Under the pieces are notes generated by a model that had not been told where the DNA came from, did no database searches, and saw nothing but the letters and a program-made list of their open reading frames with translations. Made by a program: the position numbers and the translations under genes. DNA of 64,000 bases. It comes from an uncultured Eubacterium sp. Its GTDB lineage: Bacteria > Bacillota > Clostridia > Lachnospirales > Lachnospiraceae. How positions within the stretch are numbered: position 1 is the first letter of the stretch; every line of letters starts with the position of its first letter. This document shows positions 10,043-18,360 of this stretch, piece after piece. The stretch is from positions 186,001-250,000 of the forward strand of contig CAJTMV010000001.1 in NCBI GenBank assembly GCA_910577225.1, written 5' to 3'.

Positions 10043-10459
10043 TTATCTAAAACAATATTTTTTCAAAGGATGCATAAGACAGCTTATTAAAGTGCGCCAT
10101 TTATTGGCTGTCCTCTACTTTCTTTCATAGTAATTCCTCCTTTTTTAATTGGTAGTGTCCGGCTTACAACTTGACAAATTAAGCATAATCTTTGTAACTG
10201 CGATGCTTTAGAAAATTATTACTTCTGAACTCTTAAACATCACCATTTCACACACTTATGTATCGGTTTTCACCTCTAAACTACTTCAGCCAAACTGAAC
10301 CCCGTACACATCATCCTTTATAGCAATTTGAAAAGTAAAATACAATGTTGCTTAGAGAACCGAAATACTCTACCGCTTTTATCCAACGTATAATTCGATA
10401 GCCAAATTATACGTTACAATATATTTTATTCAATATGATTCAAAGACTTCTAAGTAATA
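10043..10459. other. Right flank of the IS110 remnant and 3' region of the peptide operon
   Basis: No gene is supported in these 417 bp. They hold the presumed right end of the IS110 element and a perfect 11-bp hairpin (10385-10415: AACGTATAATT, nine-base loop, complement) just beyond the stop of the transglutaminase-like gene. The hairpin lacks a following T run on the minus strand, so it is more likely a 3'-end stabiliser than a classical terminator. Confidence 0.5.
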
Positions 10460-11230
10460 TCAAGCTGTTTCAATGCTATAAATATCATTATTTTTACACA
10501 ATACATTGCAATTAAAATATTCTGGAAAATAAATAAATATTTTGTTATTCTTATTGACAATCGCCATTTTTTCCATACTATTTATTTTATCAAATAAATC
10601 CATAAAAATAAAATAATGATTATTGTATAAGAGGATTCTCTGGTAATATCGAACAAAATTACTAAGATTCCGAGTTCTAAAACAGATTGATGTAAATATT
10701 TTATTATGCATGTTCTTTATGTTCCCATTTTCTTTAATCGTATGTTGAACAGATCCATACACATGTGCAGAAGGATCAAAAATATAAAAGAATCCATCTT
10801 GTTTAATATAACATAGTACATGATTTGATGTATCTGGTCTGACATAAAACAGAAATCCTATATATTCATAAACATTTTGACACAAAAATTTTAAAGCTGA
10901 CGCAACAGATGTACAACAGCCATAAGTATTTTTAATCGCTTCTATTCCAGATGTATGATATTCCCAATTTAAATCTCCCTCTTTCCTTATTGTAACATCC
11001 TTTTTCTCTGAAAAACCTATCGCATTCAAATATTGTATTGCATCATATACACAACTTATTATATCTTGTACATACGTTAAATTACAATCTTTTAATCGCA
11101 AATATTCTTCATTACACCTTTTAGGTATTCCCAAATAGTTCATCGGTATCCAATATAAATCTTTACACAACTTAACTTCAAAATTAGCATCATAAACCAA
11201 ATTTCTGACATTATATTCCTTTGAAATCAT
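10460..11230 (-). CDS. Transglutaminase/papain-like cysteine protein of the peptide cluster
   Basis: A 256-residue cytoplasmic protein. GCCTSVASAL (Cys105/Cys106) is followed by SNHVLCYI (His137) and FYIFDPS (Asp152), the Cys-His-Asp spacing of the transglutaminase-like/papain-like superfamily. Such enzymes in peptide loci may act as proteases or as amide-forming enzymes; which applies here cannot be read from sequence. The ATG abuts the TAA of the upstream subtilisin gene, with GGAGG inside that gene, so the two are translationally coupled. Codon use is strongly AT-rich like its partners. The family name is unknown to me. Confidence 0.65.
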   Translation of the reverse strand: MISKEYNVRNLVYDANFEVKLCKDLYWIPMNYLGIPKRCNEEYLRLKDCNLTYVQDIISCVYDAIQYLNAIGFSEKKDVTIRKEGDLNWEYHTSGIEAIKNTYGCCTSVASALKFLCQNVYEYIGFLFYVRPDTSNHVLCYIKQDGFFYIFDPSAHVYGSVQHTIKENGNIKNMHNKIFTSICFRTRNLSNFVRYYQRILLYNNHYFIFMDLFDKINSMEKMAIVNKNNKIFIYFPEYFNCNVLCKNNDIYSIETA

Positions 11231-13024
11231 TTACTGTCCTCCAAAAAACCGAAATATTCGTTCTCCAATTCTTTCTGCCATATCTTCTGAACCTGTAATA
11301 TACACTGGACAATTAAGTGTATTTTCTACTTTCTTTCTAAACATCTCTAATGCCTCTATATCTATATTTCTTTTATTATCATTCATTAAATCCCAATCAT
11401 TTAAATAACCGAGAGGAAATAAGCAAAGAGCTATAACCGCACAATTTCCAACTGCTTCAATTCCTTTAATTGTTCGTTGAATGTAACTTATCTCATCATG
11501 ATAATTAATACACAAAACAGCCGCATCTGGTGCTATTCCACATAAAAAATCTAATTGTTGATTATTAAAATACCACATATTATTATATGCATGTGGGATA
11601 GTTCCTGATTGTGCTCCCGCAAGTATTATATCTACTCCCTTCTTCTCAATTAAATGCATTTGTTTATTCAAGAACGGAATTAACGTATTTGCATTCATAT
11701 TATTAAAACTTTCGTATCCCATGGGAATCACACAATCAAATTTAAACAACAACGAATGTGGCTCCGTTCCAATTTGTCCCACTTGATATCCCATTTCCAT
11801 TAAATATTTTCGCAATAACAATTGTATTGTAAATTTTCCTTGTCGTTTCGAAGTTCCAAATATTGCAACTACTGGTACATTAATATGATACAGTTTTCCA
11901 AGATTTATGCTATAATCAAAGTTATTTTGTATTTTAGGGTAATATAGTAATAAATTATTCTGAGCAAATCTATAATCGTACTCTTTCATGTAATGCTCAT
12001 CCAACGAATAAACATTTTTTCTATATCTCAGGCATTTATCCAGCAAATTCTTTTTTAACGGAATCTGCAATTGATTCTCCTGTTCGTCTAAATGTCCTAT
12101 CACCATTAAGTCAAAATCATCCCAATCACACTGACTTATACTTTTTATTTTATATGTCTGATCTGAATATATACTCTTCACATCCATCCCAACATGCCCT
12201 AACCTTGGGTGTTCAAATATTCCTGCAATCTGAATTTTATAATCATCCGCAAAATTAACTATAGATGAAATTTCTTTATTATATGGAAACAATGCAACTC
12301 TGTCAAATATGATTTCTTTTGTAGACTCTTCAATATATTTTGTTTCGTATATATAACTACTTTTATTACATATTTCTTGTAATATATCCTGAAATTTAAT
12401 AACTCCCTTTTGATATAATTTTATCACAAAATTTGTTACATACCCACATGCATAACTTGCTCCTTGAGTGATCATATATTTATTATCGATCCATGCTATT
12501 CGTTGATTTGCTCCCTTTGCCTTGACATTTATTACACTATTACGCACAAATACAAATTGATCATTCCTTATACATCTAAAAGATGCATCAACCCCTATAA
12601 CACAGTCAAAAGCTGCCGGATAACTAATACCTCCATCATTACTAAATGCTGAAATGATAATTACATTTTTGTTTTCTAACATCTTGCAAATATTATATAA
12701 TTTTTCATTATATTGTAATGTGCCAAGGCTCATATTAATAAGACTACACTCTATATTATTATATACATATTCCAGACAATTTAATAACATCTCTTCTGTA
12801 CACTGCAATTGCTCGTCAAAGACTTTAAAAGAATATATCGTTATATCTTCAGTATTATTGATAATTATTGAAGCAACTCCTGTACCGTGACCACTATACA
12901 CTTCATGTTTTAAAGTCATTCTCCAAGAGTGAATTATATCATCATATAAATAATTAATTATTTCAACATTTTCAAAAGCCTTATGCGTTGCATCTATTCC
13001 ACTATCTATTAAAACTATATTCAT
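11231..13024 (-). CDS. Subtilisin-like S8 peptidase fused to a DUF1611-like P-loop domain
   Basis: A 597-residue two-domain protein without a signal peptide. The N-terminal S8 domain has LIDSG (Asp7), GHGTGVAS (His46), SAFSNDGG (oxyanion Asn129) and QGASYA (Ser190), so the triad is intact. After a linker, residues about 385-597 look like the P-loop half of DUF1611: VVAIFGTSKRQGKFT (Walker A, 390-399), then ILAGAQSGTIPHAY and GIAPDAAVLCINYHD. This resembles the clostridial peptide-maturation protein modelled as TIGR04066, from memory. The likely role is leader removal or maturation of the precursor encoded just upstream. GGA is seven bases before the ATG at 13024. A 15-bp hairpin separates it from the precursor gene. 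Confidence 0.85.
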   Translation of the reverse strand: MNIVLIDSGIDATHKAFENVEIINYLYDDIIHSWRMTLKHEVYSGHGTGVASIIINNTEDITIYSFKVFDEQLQCTEEMLLNCLEYVYNNIECSLINMSLGTLQYNEKLYNICKMLENKNVIIISAFSNDGGISYPAAFDCVIGVDASFRCIRNDQFVFVRNSVINVKAKGANQRIAWIDNKYMITQGASYACGYVTNFVIKLYQKGVIKFQDILQEICNKSSYIYETKYIEESTKEIIFDRVALFPYNKEISSIVNFADDYKIQIAGIFEHPRLGHVGMDVKSIYSDQTYKIKSISQCDWDDFDLMVIGHLDEQENQLQIPLKKNLLDKCLRYRKNVYSLDEHYMKEYDYRFAQNNLLLYYPKIQNNFDYSINLGKLYHINVPVVAIFGTSKRQGKFTIQLLLRKYLMEMGYQVGQIGTEPHSLLFKFDCVIPMGYESFNNMNANTLIPFLNKQMHLIEKKGVDIILAGAQSGTIPHAYNNMWYFNNQQLDFLCGIAPDAAVLCINYHDEISYIQRTIKGIEAVGNCAVIALCLFPLGYLNDWDLMNDNKRNIDIEALEMFRKKVENTLNCPVYITGSEDMAERIGERIFRFFGGQ

Positions 13025-13054
13025 TTATTAATCCTTTTCTTACTCTACACTTAT

Positions 13055-13089
13055 AAGTGGGTAGTAATTAACAAAATTACTACCCACTT
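13055..13089 (-). other. 15-bp perfect hairpin between precursor and downstream genes
   Basis: AAGTGGGTAGTAATT (13055-13069) and its exact complement (13075-13089) flank a five-base loop. No T run follows on the minus strand. It lies 20 bp after the precursor stop. Such hairpins in peptide operons often protect the precursor mRNA and reduce read-through to the enzymes; that role here is inferred. Confidence 0.75.
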
Positions 13090-13108
13090 TTGAAATGGTT
13101 TCCTATCT

Positions 13109-13246
13109 CTACCACTTCAACATACTGCAACCACCACCACAGCTTTCACCACCATATGCATTTACATTAGAAATGATCTTTTTTTCAGGCTTCGTTAAAA
13201 TAATCTTTGGTGATTTTTTAGATGGTTTTTTAGATAATTTTTTCAT
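13109..13246 (-). CDS. RiPP precursor peptide, Cys/Gly-rich (CLI_3235-like)
   Basis: A 45-residue peptide. GGAGG lies eight bases before the ATG at 13246, the best ribosome site in the cluster. The leader is Lys-rich (ten Lys in the first 23 residues; starts MKKLSKKPSKK). The C-terminal part NAYGGESCGGGCSMLKW has two Cys separated by three Gly, and a terminal Trp. The MKKL-KK start and the NAY/EAY junction before a Cys-rich core recall the predicted CLI_3235 family of clostridial bacteriocin-like precursors, but this core is shorter and poorer in Cys. It sits between the acyl-carrier-like gene and the subtilisin gene, with the radical SAM maturase upstream. Thioether or other Cys crosslinks are the obvious hypothesis. 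The product is unknown. Confidence 0.85.
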   Translation of the reverse strand: MKKLSKKPSKKSPKIILTKPEKKIISNVNAYGGESCGGGCSMLKW

Positions 13247-13271
13247 ATATTACACCTCCATTCCTTTCAAG

Positions 13272-13317
13272 CAGTGTTAATCCCTATCAGACAAATCTAA
13301 ATACATTGTTAACACTG
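13272..13317 (-). promoter_or_regulatory. 9-bp inverted repeat in the precursor leader
   Basis: CAGTGTTAA (13272-13280) and TTAACACTG (13309-13317) form a perfect inverted repeat with a 28-base gap, ending about 12 bases before the precursor's Shine-Dalgarno. It could be an RNA stem that presents or hides the ribosome site, or a protein operator. Confidence 0.55.
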
Positions 13318-13362
13318 GACTTTTATTGTTTTATTATATATAAAAATACATAATAACATTTA

Positions 13363-13593
13363 CTAAGAAGAAAGTTTATCTAACATATTCTCAATATCCT
13401 TATATGTTTCTAAAGAATTGCTACTCAAATATTCATCCGGTATTCTCACATTAAACTTTTCTTCAATCTCAACAATCATAGATACAAATGTTAATGAATC
13501 CAAGATATATTCATTTAAAATAAAATTATCCTGATCTGCGTCTATTAATATTCCTATATTGTTGAAACACTCTACTATGTCACTATTCAGCAT
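13363..13593 (-). CDS. Acyl-carrier-like protein of the peptide maturation cluster
   Basis: A 76-residue acidic helical protein of acyl carrier fold. The segment ILDSLTFVSMIVEIEEKF contains the D-S-L signature, with Ser near residue 34 as the expected phosphopantetheine attachment site. AAGGAG is seven bases before the ATG at 13593. No fatty acid, polyketide or nonribosomal synthase lies nearby. I recall a TIGRFAMs model (TIGR04069) for acyl-carrier-related proteins in clostridial peptide-maturation loci with the same companions, which fits this gene. What it carries is unknown: possibly an acyl cap, an amino acid, or the peptide itself. Confidence 0.8.
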   Translation of the reverse strand: MLNSDIVECFNNIGILIDADQDNFILNEYILDSLTFVSMIVEIEEKFNVRIPDEYLSSNSLETYKDIENMLDKLSS

Positions 13594-13605
13594 GCTTTTT
13601 CTCCT

Positions 13606-14901
13606 TCATAAAATATCTTGGATATATTTACTCTTAGATAGATCTAACAATTTTATTATTTCCTCAAGCGCAACATCCTCATATCCACAGTATGCTTCTA
13701 CTGCAGTACTCTTTTTCAAACAATTATCTGGGCATTTTCTATTATTACATAATTCATACTTAACACAATTAAGACATACTTCGTTTTTATAATAAGTAAA
13801 AAGCCACTTTGCCAATAACTCTTTATTTATTTCCATTTTACCCTCTTCTGTCAAAATTCCAACTTTGTTATATTCACTATAAAGTGATTCAGTACACTTA
13901 TTAATATCTCCATTTGCCCTAATTACATAATTATTTCTTTTTGCAGCTGCACAGATATTATTTGATAAAAGACTATAATAAATATCATAATTCAAATTCC
14001 CTTTAGCTTTAAAAAGTTCTCTAAAAAGTTCATCATGATTTACATATAATTCATCTGAAATAGATTGAACCCTATTTCCACCCCAGTCACCAACTGGCCT
14101 AAAGTAAAAAAGGAATCTTTCATCGCCACCAAATAAGTCAGACAGCCAATCTATTAAATCACTTAATGTTCCAAGCATACTTTTGGTAACATTAATACGA
14201 ATCACCATTTTAAATGTCAAATAATCTAAACGTTTTATTTCCAATAAATTGTTAATAATCTTTTGAAAACTGCCACAACCATTTTTTAAATATCGAATCG
14301 CATCGTGCTGCTCTTCATTGCCACATAAAGTAATCTGATATATTGTTACTTTGCATCTTAACAGACCTAACAACGTTTCTGCGTCTAGCAAATACCCATT
14401 TGTTGTGATAGCCGCGCGGTATGGTATACTAGCAATTTTACACAATTGTTTCGCTTTATCAGAAAATTGGTAAATAGAATTTAGAGACAACAACGGTTCG
14501 CCTCCAAACCAGTCTACATCTAATGATGAATATTTTGTAATATTTTTTCTCAAAAAAATTATTATACTATCCAAATTTTTTTGGTCCATGTATACTCCAT
14601 TGAAATTTTCATAACAAAAAGTACAACGAAAATTGCAATCCTCATTTGGTAATATTACAAGCCTTAAACTTTTATCATATATGTAATCGTAATAATATAA
14701 CATTGCCATTCTTTTTTCGTCTGTTTTTTCATCCACCAAAAAACCTAATTTTATCAGGTATTCTATCATTTTCTTACTCAATCTTTGAAAATCTTTACTG
14801 CTTTTTTTTATCTTTATCATTCGCTTAGTTAAATGATTATAGACAATAAACTTATTTTCTCTTACACTTACAAACTGATTATAATCTGACCATTTTAACA
14901 T
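13606..14901 (-). CDS. Radical SAM/SPASM peptide maturase
   Basis: A 431-residue enzyme. The ATG at 14901 follows GAGG by eight bases. An N-terminal RRE/PqqD-like region (about 1-75) should bind the leader peptide. The radical SAM core begins with CNFRCTFC (Cys89, 93, 96) binding the SAM [4Fe-4S] cluster, followed by DWFGGEPL. The C-terminal SPASM region has Cys in CAAAK and INKC, then CLNCVKYELCNNRKCPDNC and a final CGY, enough for two auxiliary clusters. Enzymes of this type make thioether (sactionine/ranthionine), C-C or epimerised residues in RiPPs. It lies 17 bp downstream of the exporter and 12 bp upstream of the acyl-carrier-like gene. It resembles the CcpM-type maturases predicted for Clo7bot/CLI_3235 peptides. 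Confidence 0.92.
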   Translation of the reverse strand: MLKWSDYNQFVSVRENKFIVYNHLTKRMIKIKKSSKDFQRLSKKMIEYLIKLGFLVDEKTDEKRMAMLYYYDYIYDKSLRLVILPNEDCNFRCTFCYENFNGVYMDQKNLDSIIIFLRKNITKYSSLDVDWFGGEPLLSLNSIYQFSDKAKQLCKIASIPYRAAITTNGYLLDAETLLGLLRCKVTIYQITLCGNEEQHDAIRYLKNGCGSFQKIINNLLEIKRLDYLTFKMVIRINVTKSMLGTLSDLIDWLSDLFGGDERFLFYFRPVGDWGGNRVQSISDELYVNHDELFRELFKAKGNLNYDIYYSLLSNNICAAAKRNNYVIRANGDINKCTESLYSEYNKVGILTEEGKMEINKELLAKWLFTYYKNEVCLNCVKYELCNNRKCPDNCLKKSTAVEAYCGYEDVALEEIIKLLDLSKSKYIQDIL

Positions 14902-14918
14902 CTGCTTTCCCTCACAAA

Positions 14919-16679
14919 TCAAACATAGTACTGCGCCTGCATAGAATATAATTCATAATACAATCCCTGATCCTCCATCAGCTCTTCATGTGTTCCACAT
15001 TCACAAATATTCCCTGCCTGAAATACAACTACTTTATCGCAAAATCTTGCACTGGACATTCGATGTGAAATATATACTGCCGTCTTCCCCTGAACAAGCT
15101 GATTAAAATTCTGGTATATCTCGTACTCTGCCCGCGGATCCAAAGCCGCTGTCGGTTCGTCCAGAATAATTACCGGCGCATTTTTGTGTACTGCCCGTGC
15201 GATTGCAATTTTCTGTCCCTCGCCGCCAGACGGTACAAACCCATCCTCTTCAAAATTTTTATAAACATACGTATCGATACCTCTGGTCAATGATTCCAGC
15301 TTACTGCCCAGTCCAAGCTGACACAATTCCCCGGTAACGATATTTTCATCTGCCCCCTTTCCAAAATCTATATTTTCTTTCAACGTAAAAGAAAATAATT
15401 TATAGTCCTGAAATACCACGGCAATCAAAGACTGGTATGTATCATAATCCAGCTGTCTGATATCCGTTCCATTTACCTTGATACAACCGTCCGTTGGATC
15501 ATACAGCCGCATTAACAGCTTTACAAAAGTCGTCTTTCCCGCTCCGTTTTCCCCTGTCAAAGCAATTTTTTCTCCCGGACGGATTGTCAGATCGATATGA
15601 TTCAGCGCATAGCTGTTCTGGCCCGGATACCGGAAGGAAACGTCGCAAAACTGGATACACAGCCTGTTTCTGTCCATATCCGTCCTCTTTTCTCCCTCCC
15701 TCATCGTAGACGGCACATTTAAATATTTATCCAGAGCGTCATAATATCCGCTAAACTGACGAATATCCAAAATACTGCTCAAAAGCTCATTCATCGCGCC
15801 CGAAAATCTTGTTACCGCGTTGATATACATAGAAAAATCACCAATACTGATCGCATGCGCCAGTACCTTATATACAAGATATGCATATGCGGTTGCATCA
15901 CGTAAAAGCGTCATAAACGTATTAAAATATCTGGATTTATTCAATACTTTGATCTGTTTTTCATAAAACTGACTCGAAATTCCAAGGTGTCTGGAGATTT
16001 TCTCAAGTAAAAATTTCTTAGCGCCATAGATTCGGATATCTTTGCCAAACGAAAAGTCCTCGGCAATATTCAGCAGGTAAGCTGTCTTTCTCTCGACAGG
16101 CGCCTTTTCCATATCCCACTTTGTATAGTTTTTTCTAACCTGCAGATCGACTGCAGTACTTAACAAAACCAAAATCACAAAAATAATTACAACCCATACG
16201 GACAGCATACTCACAACCATAACTATGCCTGCAAACAAAATCAGATTTCCCAAAATATTAAACGCACTGTTGAGTACAACGCCAAAACCCTGTCCATTCG
16301 CATACAAAAATTTTCTGGCACGCTCTTTTACATCTAAAAAATCAGGATTTTCTATATTTTCATAATCACAATCCATCAGCTTTTCCGAAATCTGGCATTG
16401 GAATTTATTAAAAACAATGCCTCTTGCAACAAAGATTTTCCCTTCAAAGTAATCTGAAAAAAAATCTCCAAAGAAACTGCACAGTAAAAGACTGATTATG
16501 TATAATAAAATCTTTTCCGTGTCTTGTGCTCCCATTAATTCGTCGATGATATATTTCGGAAATACAATAGAACCAATTGGTTTCATCAGTTTTGAAAATT
16601 GAAAAAATATGGAATAAAAAATATAAGATTTCTGATATTTCCATACCTGTTTCATCAAAAATAGCAAACTTTTTATCAT
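14919..16679 (-). CDS. ABC exporter (fused permease-ATPase) of the peptide cluster
   Basis: A 586-residue half-transporter. The ATG at 16679 has GGGAGA six bases upstream. Residues about 1-300 hold six membrane segments; about 340-586 form the ATPase with Walker A GENGAGKTT, a variant signature PSGGEGQK and Walker B VIILDEPTAALDP. There is no N-terminal C39 peptidase, so leader cleavage must be done by another protein, consistent with the S8 enzyme in the operon. It is the first gene after the strong promoter at 16957-16985. Its ATPase half is clearly less AT-rich than the neighbouring maturase genes, hinting at a different origin. The likely role is export of the mature peptide and self-protection. 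Confidence 0.9.
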   Translation of the reverse strand: MIKSLLFLMKQVWKYQKSYIFYSIFFQFSKLMKPIGSIVFPKYIIDELMGAQDTEKILLYIISLLLCSFFGDFFSDYFEGKIFVARGIVFNKFQCQISEKLMDCDYENIENPDFLDVKERARKFLYANGQGFGVVLNSAFNILGNLILFAGIVMVVSMLSVWVVIIFVILVLLSTAVDLQVRKNYTKWDMEKAPVERKTAYLLNIAEDFSFGKDIRIYGAKKFLLEKISRHLGISSQFYEKQIKVLNKSRYFNTFMTLLRDATAYAYLVYKVLAHAISIGDFSMYINAVTRFSGAMNELLSSILDIRQFSGYYDALDKYLNVPSTMREGEKRTDMDRNRLCIQFCDVSFRYPGQNSYALNHIDLTIRPGEKIALTGENGAGKTTFVKLLMRLYDPTDGCIKVNGTDIRQLDYDTYQSLIAVVFQDYKLFSFTLKENIDFGKGADENIVTGELCQLGLGSKLESLTRGIDTYVYKNFEEDGFVPSGGEGQKIAIARAVHKNAPVIILDEPTAALDPRAEYEIYQNFNQLVQGKTAVYISHRMSSARFCDKVVVFQAGNICECGTHEELMEDQGLYYELYSMQAQYYV

Positions 16680-17082
16680 CAGTATTCTCCCAGCAGAGAT
16701 ATGCAATCATTCGCATATTTATCTATTATTATTGCCATATGCTGTCGCAAATTACATCTGCCTCATATATAAACTTTGATAACATTCTTTAACATTGAGA
16801 ATTTATATATTTAAACTGCCCATCATTCATTAATACCTTCGACAATTTCTTTTCTCAAATAATTACTTCAAAGATCAGACATTCACTTAGTTAGCATTTC
16901 ATCTATTCTTTATCTGTTTCATTGATATTACCACACATTTAGTCTGTTTTTCTCTAATTGTAAAAAAAAACACTATTATTGTCAAAATTTACATTTATCA
17001 TCATTCGGTATCTAACAGAACAATCAGATTTTGTTTCCAAAACAGAAAAAATACCATCTGTTTCTCCAATAAATGTTAATCC
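16680..17082. other. Promoter and 270-nt leader of the peptide operon
   Basis: This 403-bp spacer holds the promoter at 16957-16985 and two direct TTCTGTT repeats (minus strand, 17014-17020 and 17041-17047, 27 bp apart) just upstream of the -35 box. A 13-codon frame (16789-16830, minus) starts ATG with AAGG upstream, encodes MNDGQFKYINSQC, and could be a leader peptide. The untranslated leader is unusually long. Confidence 0.5.
16957..16985 (-). promoter_or_regulatory. Strong promoter of the RiPP operon
   Basis: Perfect TTGACA (16980-16985), a 17-base spacer containing a T8 run, and TACAAT (16957-16962) on the minus strand. The two upstream TTCTGTT direct repeats are candidate LytTR-regulator sites. 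Confidence 0.75.
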
Positions 17083-18360
17083 TTACTCCATATTTTCAAC
17101 AAACAAATACAACAAAATATTCACATAAAAATACCCACCTTTTTCTTTCATTTCCATTTCTCCATGATATTTATGAAGTATCGCCTTCATATTCAAAATC
17201 CCAAATCCATGTCCTTCTTTTTCTTGCTTTGTTGTTCGAACCATTCCATCTGCCAGAATCTCTACCCTTTGACTACAGCTATTTTCTACTTCTATATACA
17301 ATATTTCTTTTTCCAACTCCATTTCCAGGTTTATCGATCTATTTTCTGCATGCACTGCAGCCTCAATCGCATTTTCCAGTAAATTACTCAATATAATGTT
17401 AATATCATAAAAATCCAACTTCATCTGCATTGGAATTTTTATATTACATCCTACCGTTATCCCTGCATCCTTCGCTTTTTTAATAAAATAATTTACAATA
17501 CTATCTATTTCCCTGTTTCCAGTTTGCACATAATCTTTTTTACAATATATGAATTCAGACATATTTGTTAGGTATTTCATAATCCTATCCCGATCGCCAC
17601 TTTTTGCCAATTCTTTCAATGCCCGGATATGATGTTCAAAATCATGCCTGAAACTTCCCATTTTTTTCCATTCCTGTTCCATGAGTTCTATCTGGTTCTG
17701 ATACTCTGCTATTCGTCGCTCTAAAATCAGATTCTTTTCCTGCGTTTCGTATTCTTTGGCAATGGCATCTAATAAAACAAACACAAACAGATTCGTATAC
17801 AATATTCCAATAGCGACAATTACTACTATTTTTTCTTTTTGAATTTTATTTATAACCAGAATGCCTAGAATAAACATGCTGAAGCCAAAAACTCCAACAG
17901 CCTCCATTCCCCGCTTTTTAAAAATATTCCTATCATCTCTCAACCTCATACAATATTCAGCTGCAACTTCGATAAGAAACAACAACAAGTAAAACATAAT
18001 ATGATTCACTAACTCAAATACCTGCCCAATTATATGATCACCAACTAATGTTGCAACAATCAAATCAAACAAAAAACAAACTCCATAAATCAAAAATACA
18101 GATATAATTTTTTTTGTCCATATAGTCCCATATAAATATAAAATCAAGCATATTGAAATAACGCTTATAGTCATATTTACAAACGGATGATGCCAAAGCA
18201 AATTACCTACACTGTTTAAGCCATAAAAAAAAACATAATAGATTATTTGCATCCATATCACTACCTGTATCTCTCCAAAAAATACCTTCATAAATCTTTT
18301 GAACAGATATACAAAAAAAATATTTATCAGCAAATATTCAGTCACATATTTTATATCCAC
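17083..18360 (-). CDS. AgrC-like GHKL sensor histidine kinase
   Basis: A 425-residue membrane kinase. Residues 1-200 hold six to seven hydrophobic segments; a coiled region (205-235) leads to FRHDFEHH (phospho-acceptor His239). The HATPase_c domain shows NLLENAIEAA (about 327-336) and GHGFGILNM. The start is GTG at 18360, with AAAGG upstream, and overlaps the end of the response-regulator gene by 23 bp. AgrC-type kinases normally sense peptides, so autoinduction by the cluster product is a reasonable hypothesis. No agrB or agrD is visible. It lies directly upstream of the peptide operon on the same strand. Confidence 0.9.
   Translation of the reverse strand: MDIKYVTEYLLINIFFVYLFKRFMKVFFGEIQVVIWMQIIYYVFFYGLNSVGNLLWHHPFVNMTISVISICLILYLYGTIWTKKIISVFLIYGVCFLFDLIVATLVGDHIIGQVFELVNHIMFYLLLFLIEVAAEYCMRLRDDRNIFKKRGMEAVGVFGFSMFILGILVINKIQKEKIVVIVAIGILYTNLFVFVLLDAIAKEYETQEKNLILERRIAEYQNQIELMEQEWKKMGSFRHDFEHHIRALKELAKSGDRDRIMKYLTNMSEFIYCKKDYVQTGNREIDSIVNYFIKKAKDAGITVGCNIKIPMQMKLDFYDINIILSNLLENAIEAAVHAENRSINLEMELEKEILYIEVENSCSQRVEILADGMVRTTKQEKEGHGFGILNMKAILHKYHGEMEMKEKGGYFYVNILLYLFVENME

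Noticed and set aside
10060..10200. Possible small RNA or gene between the IS110 scar and the cluster
   Set aside because: No stable fold, promoter pair or coding frame; it is best explained as the IS right end.
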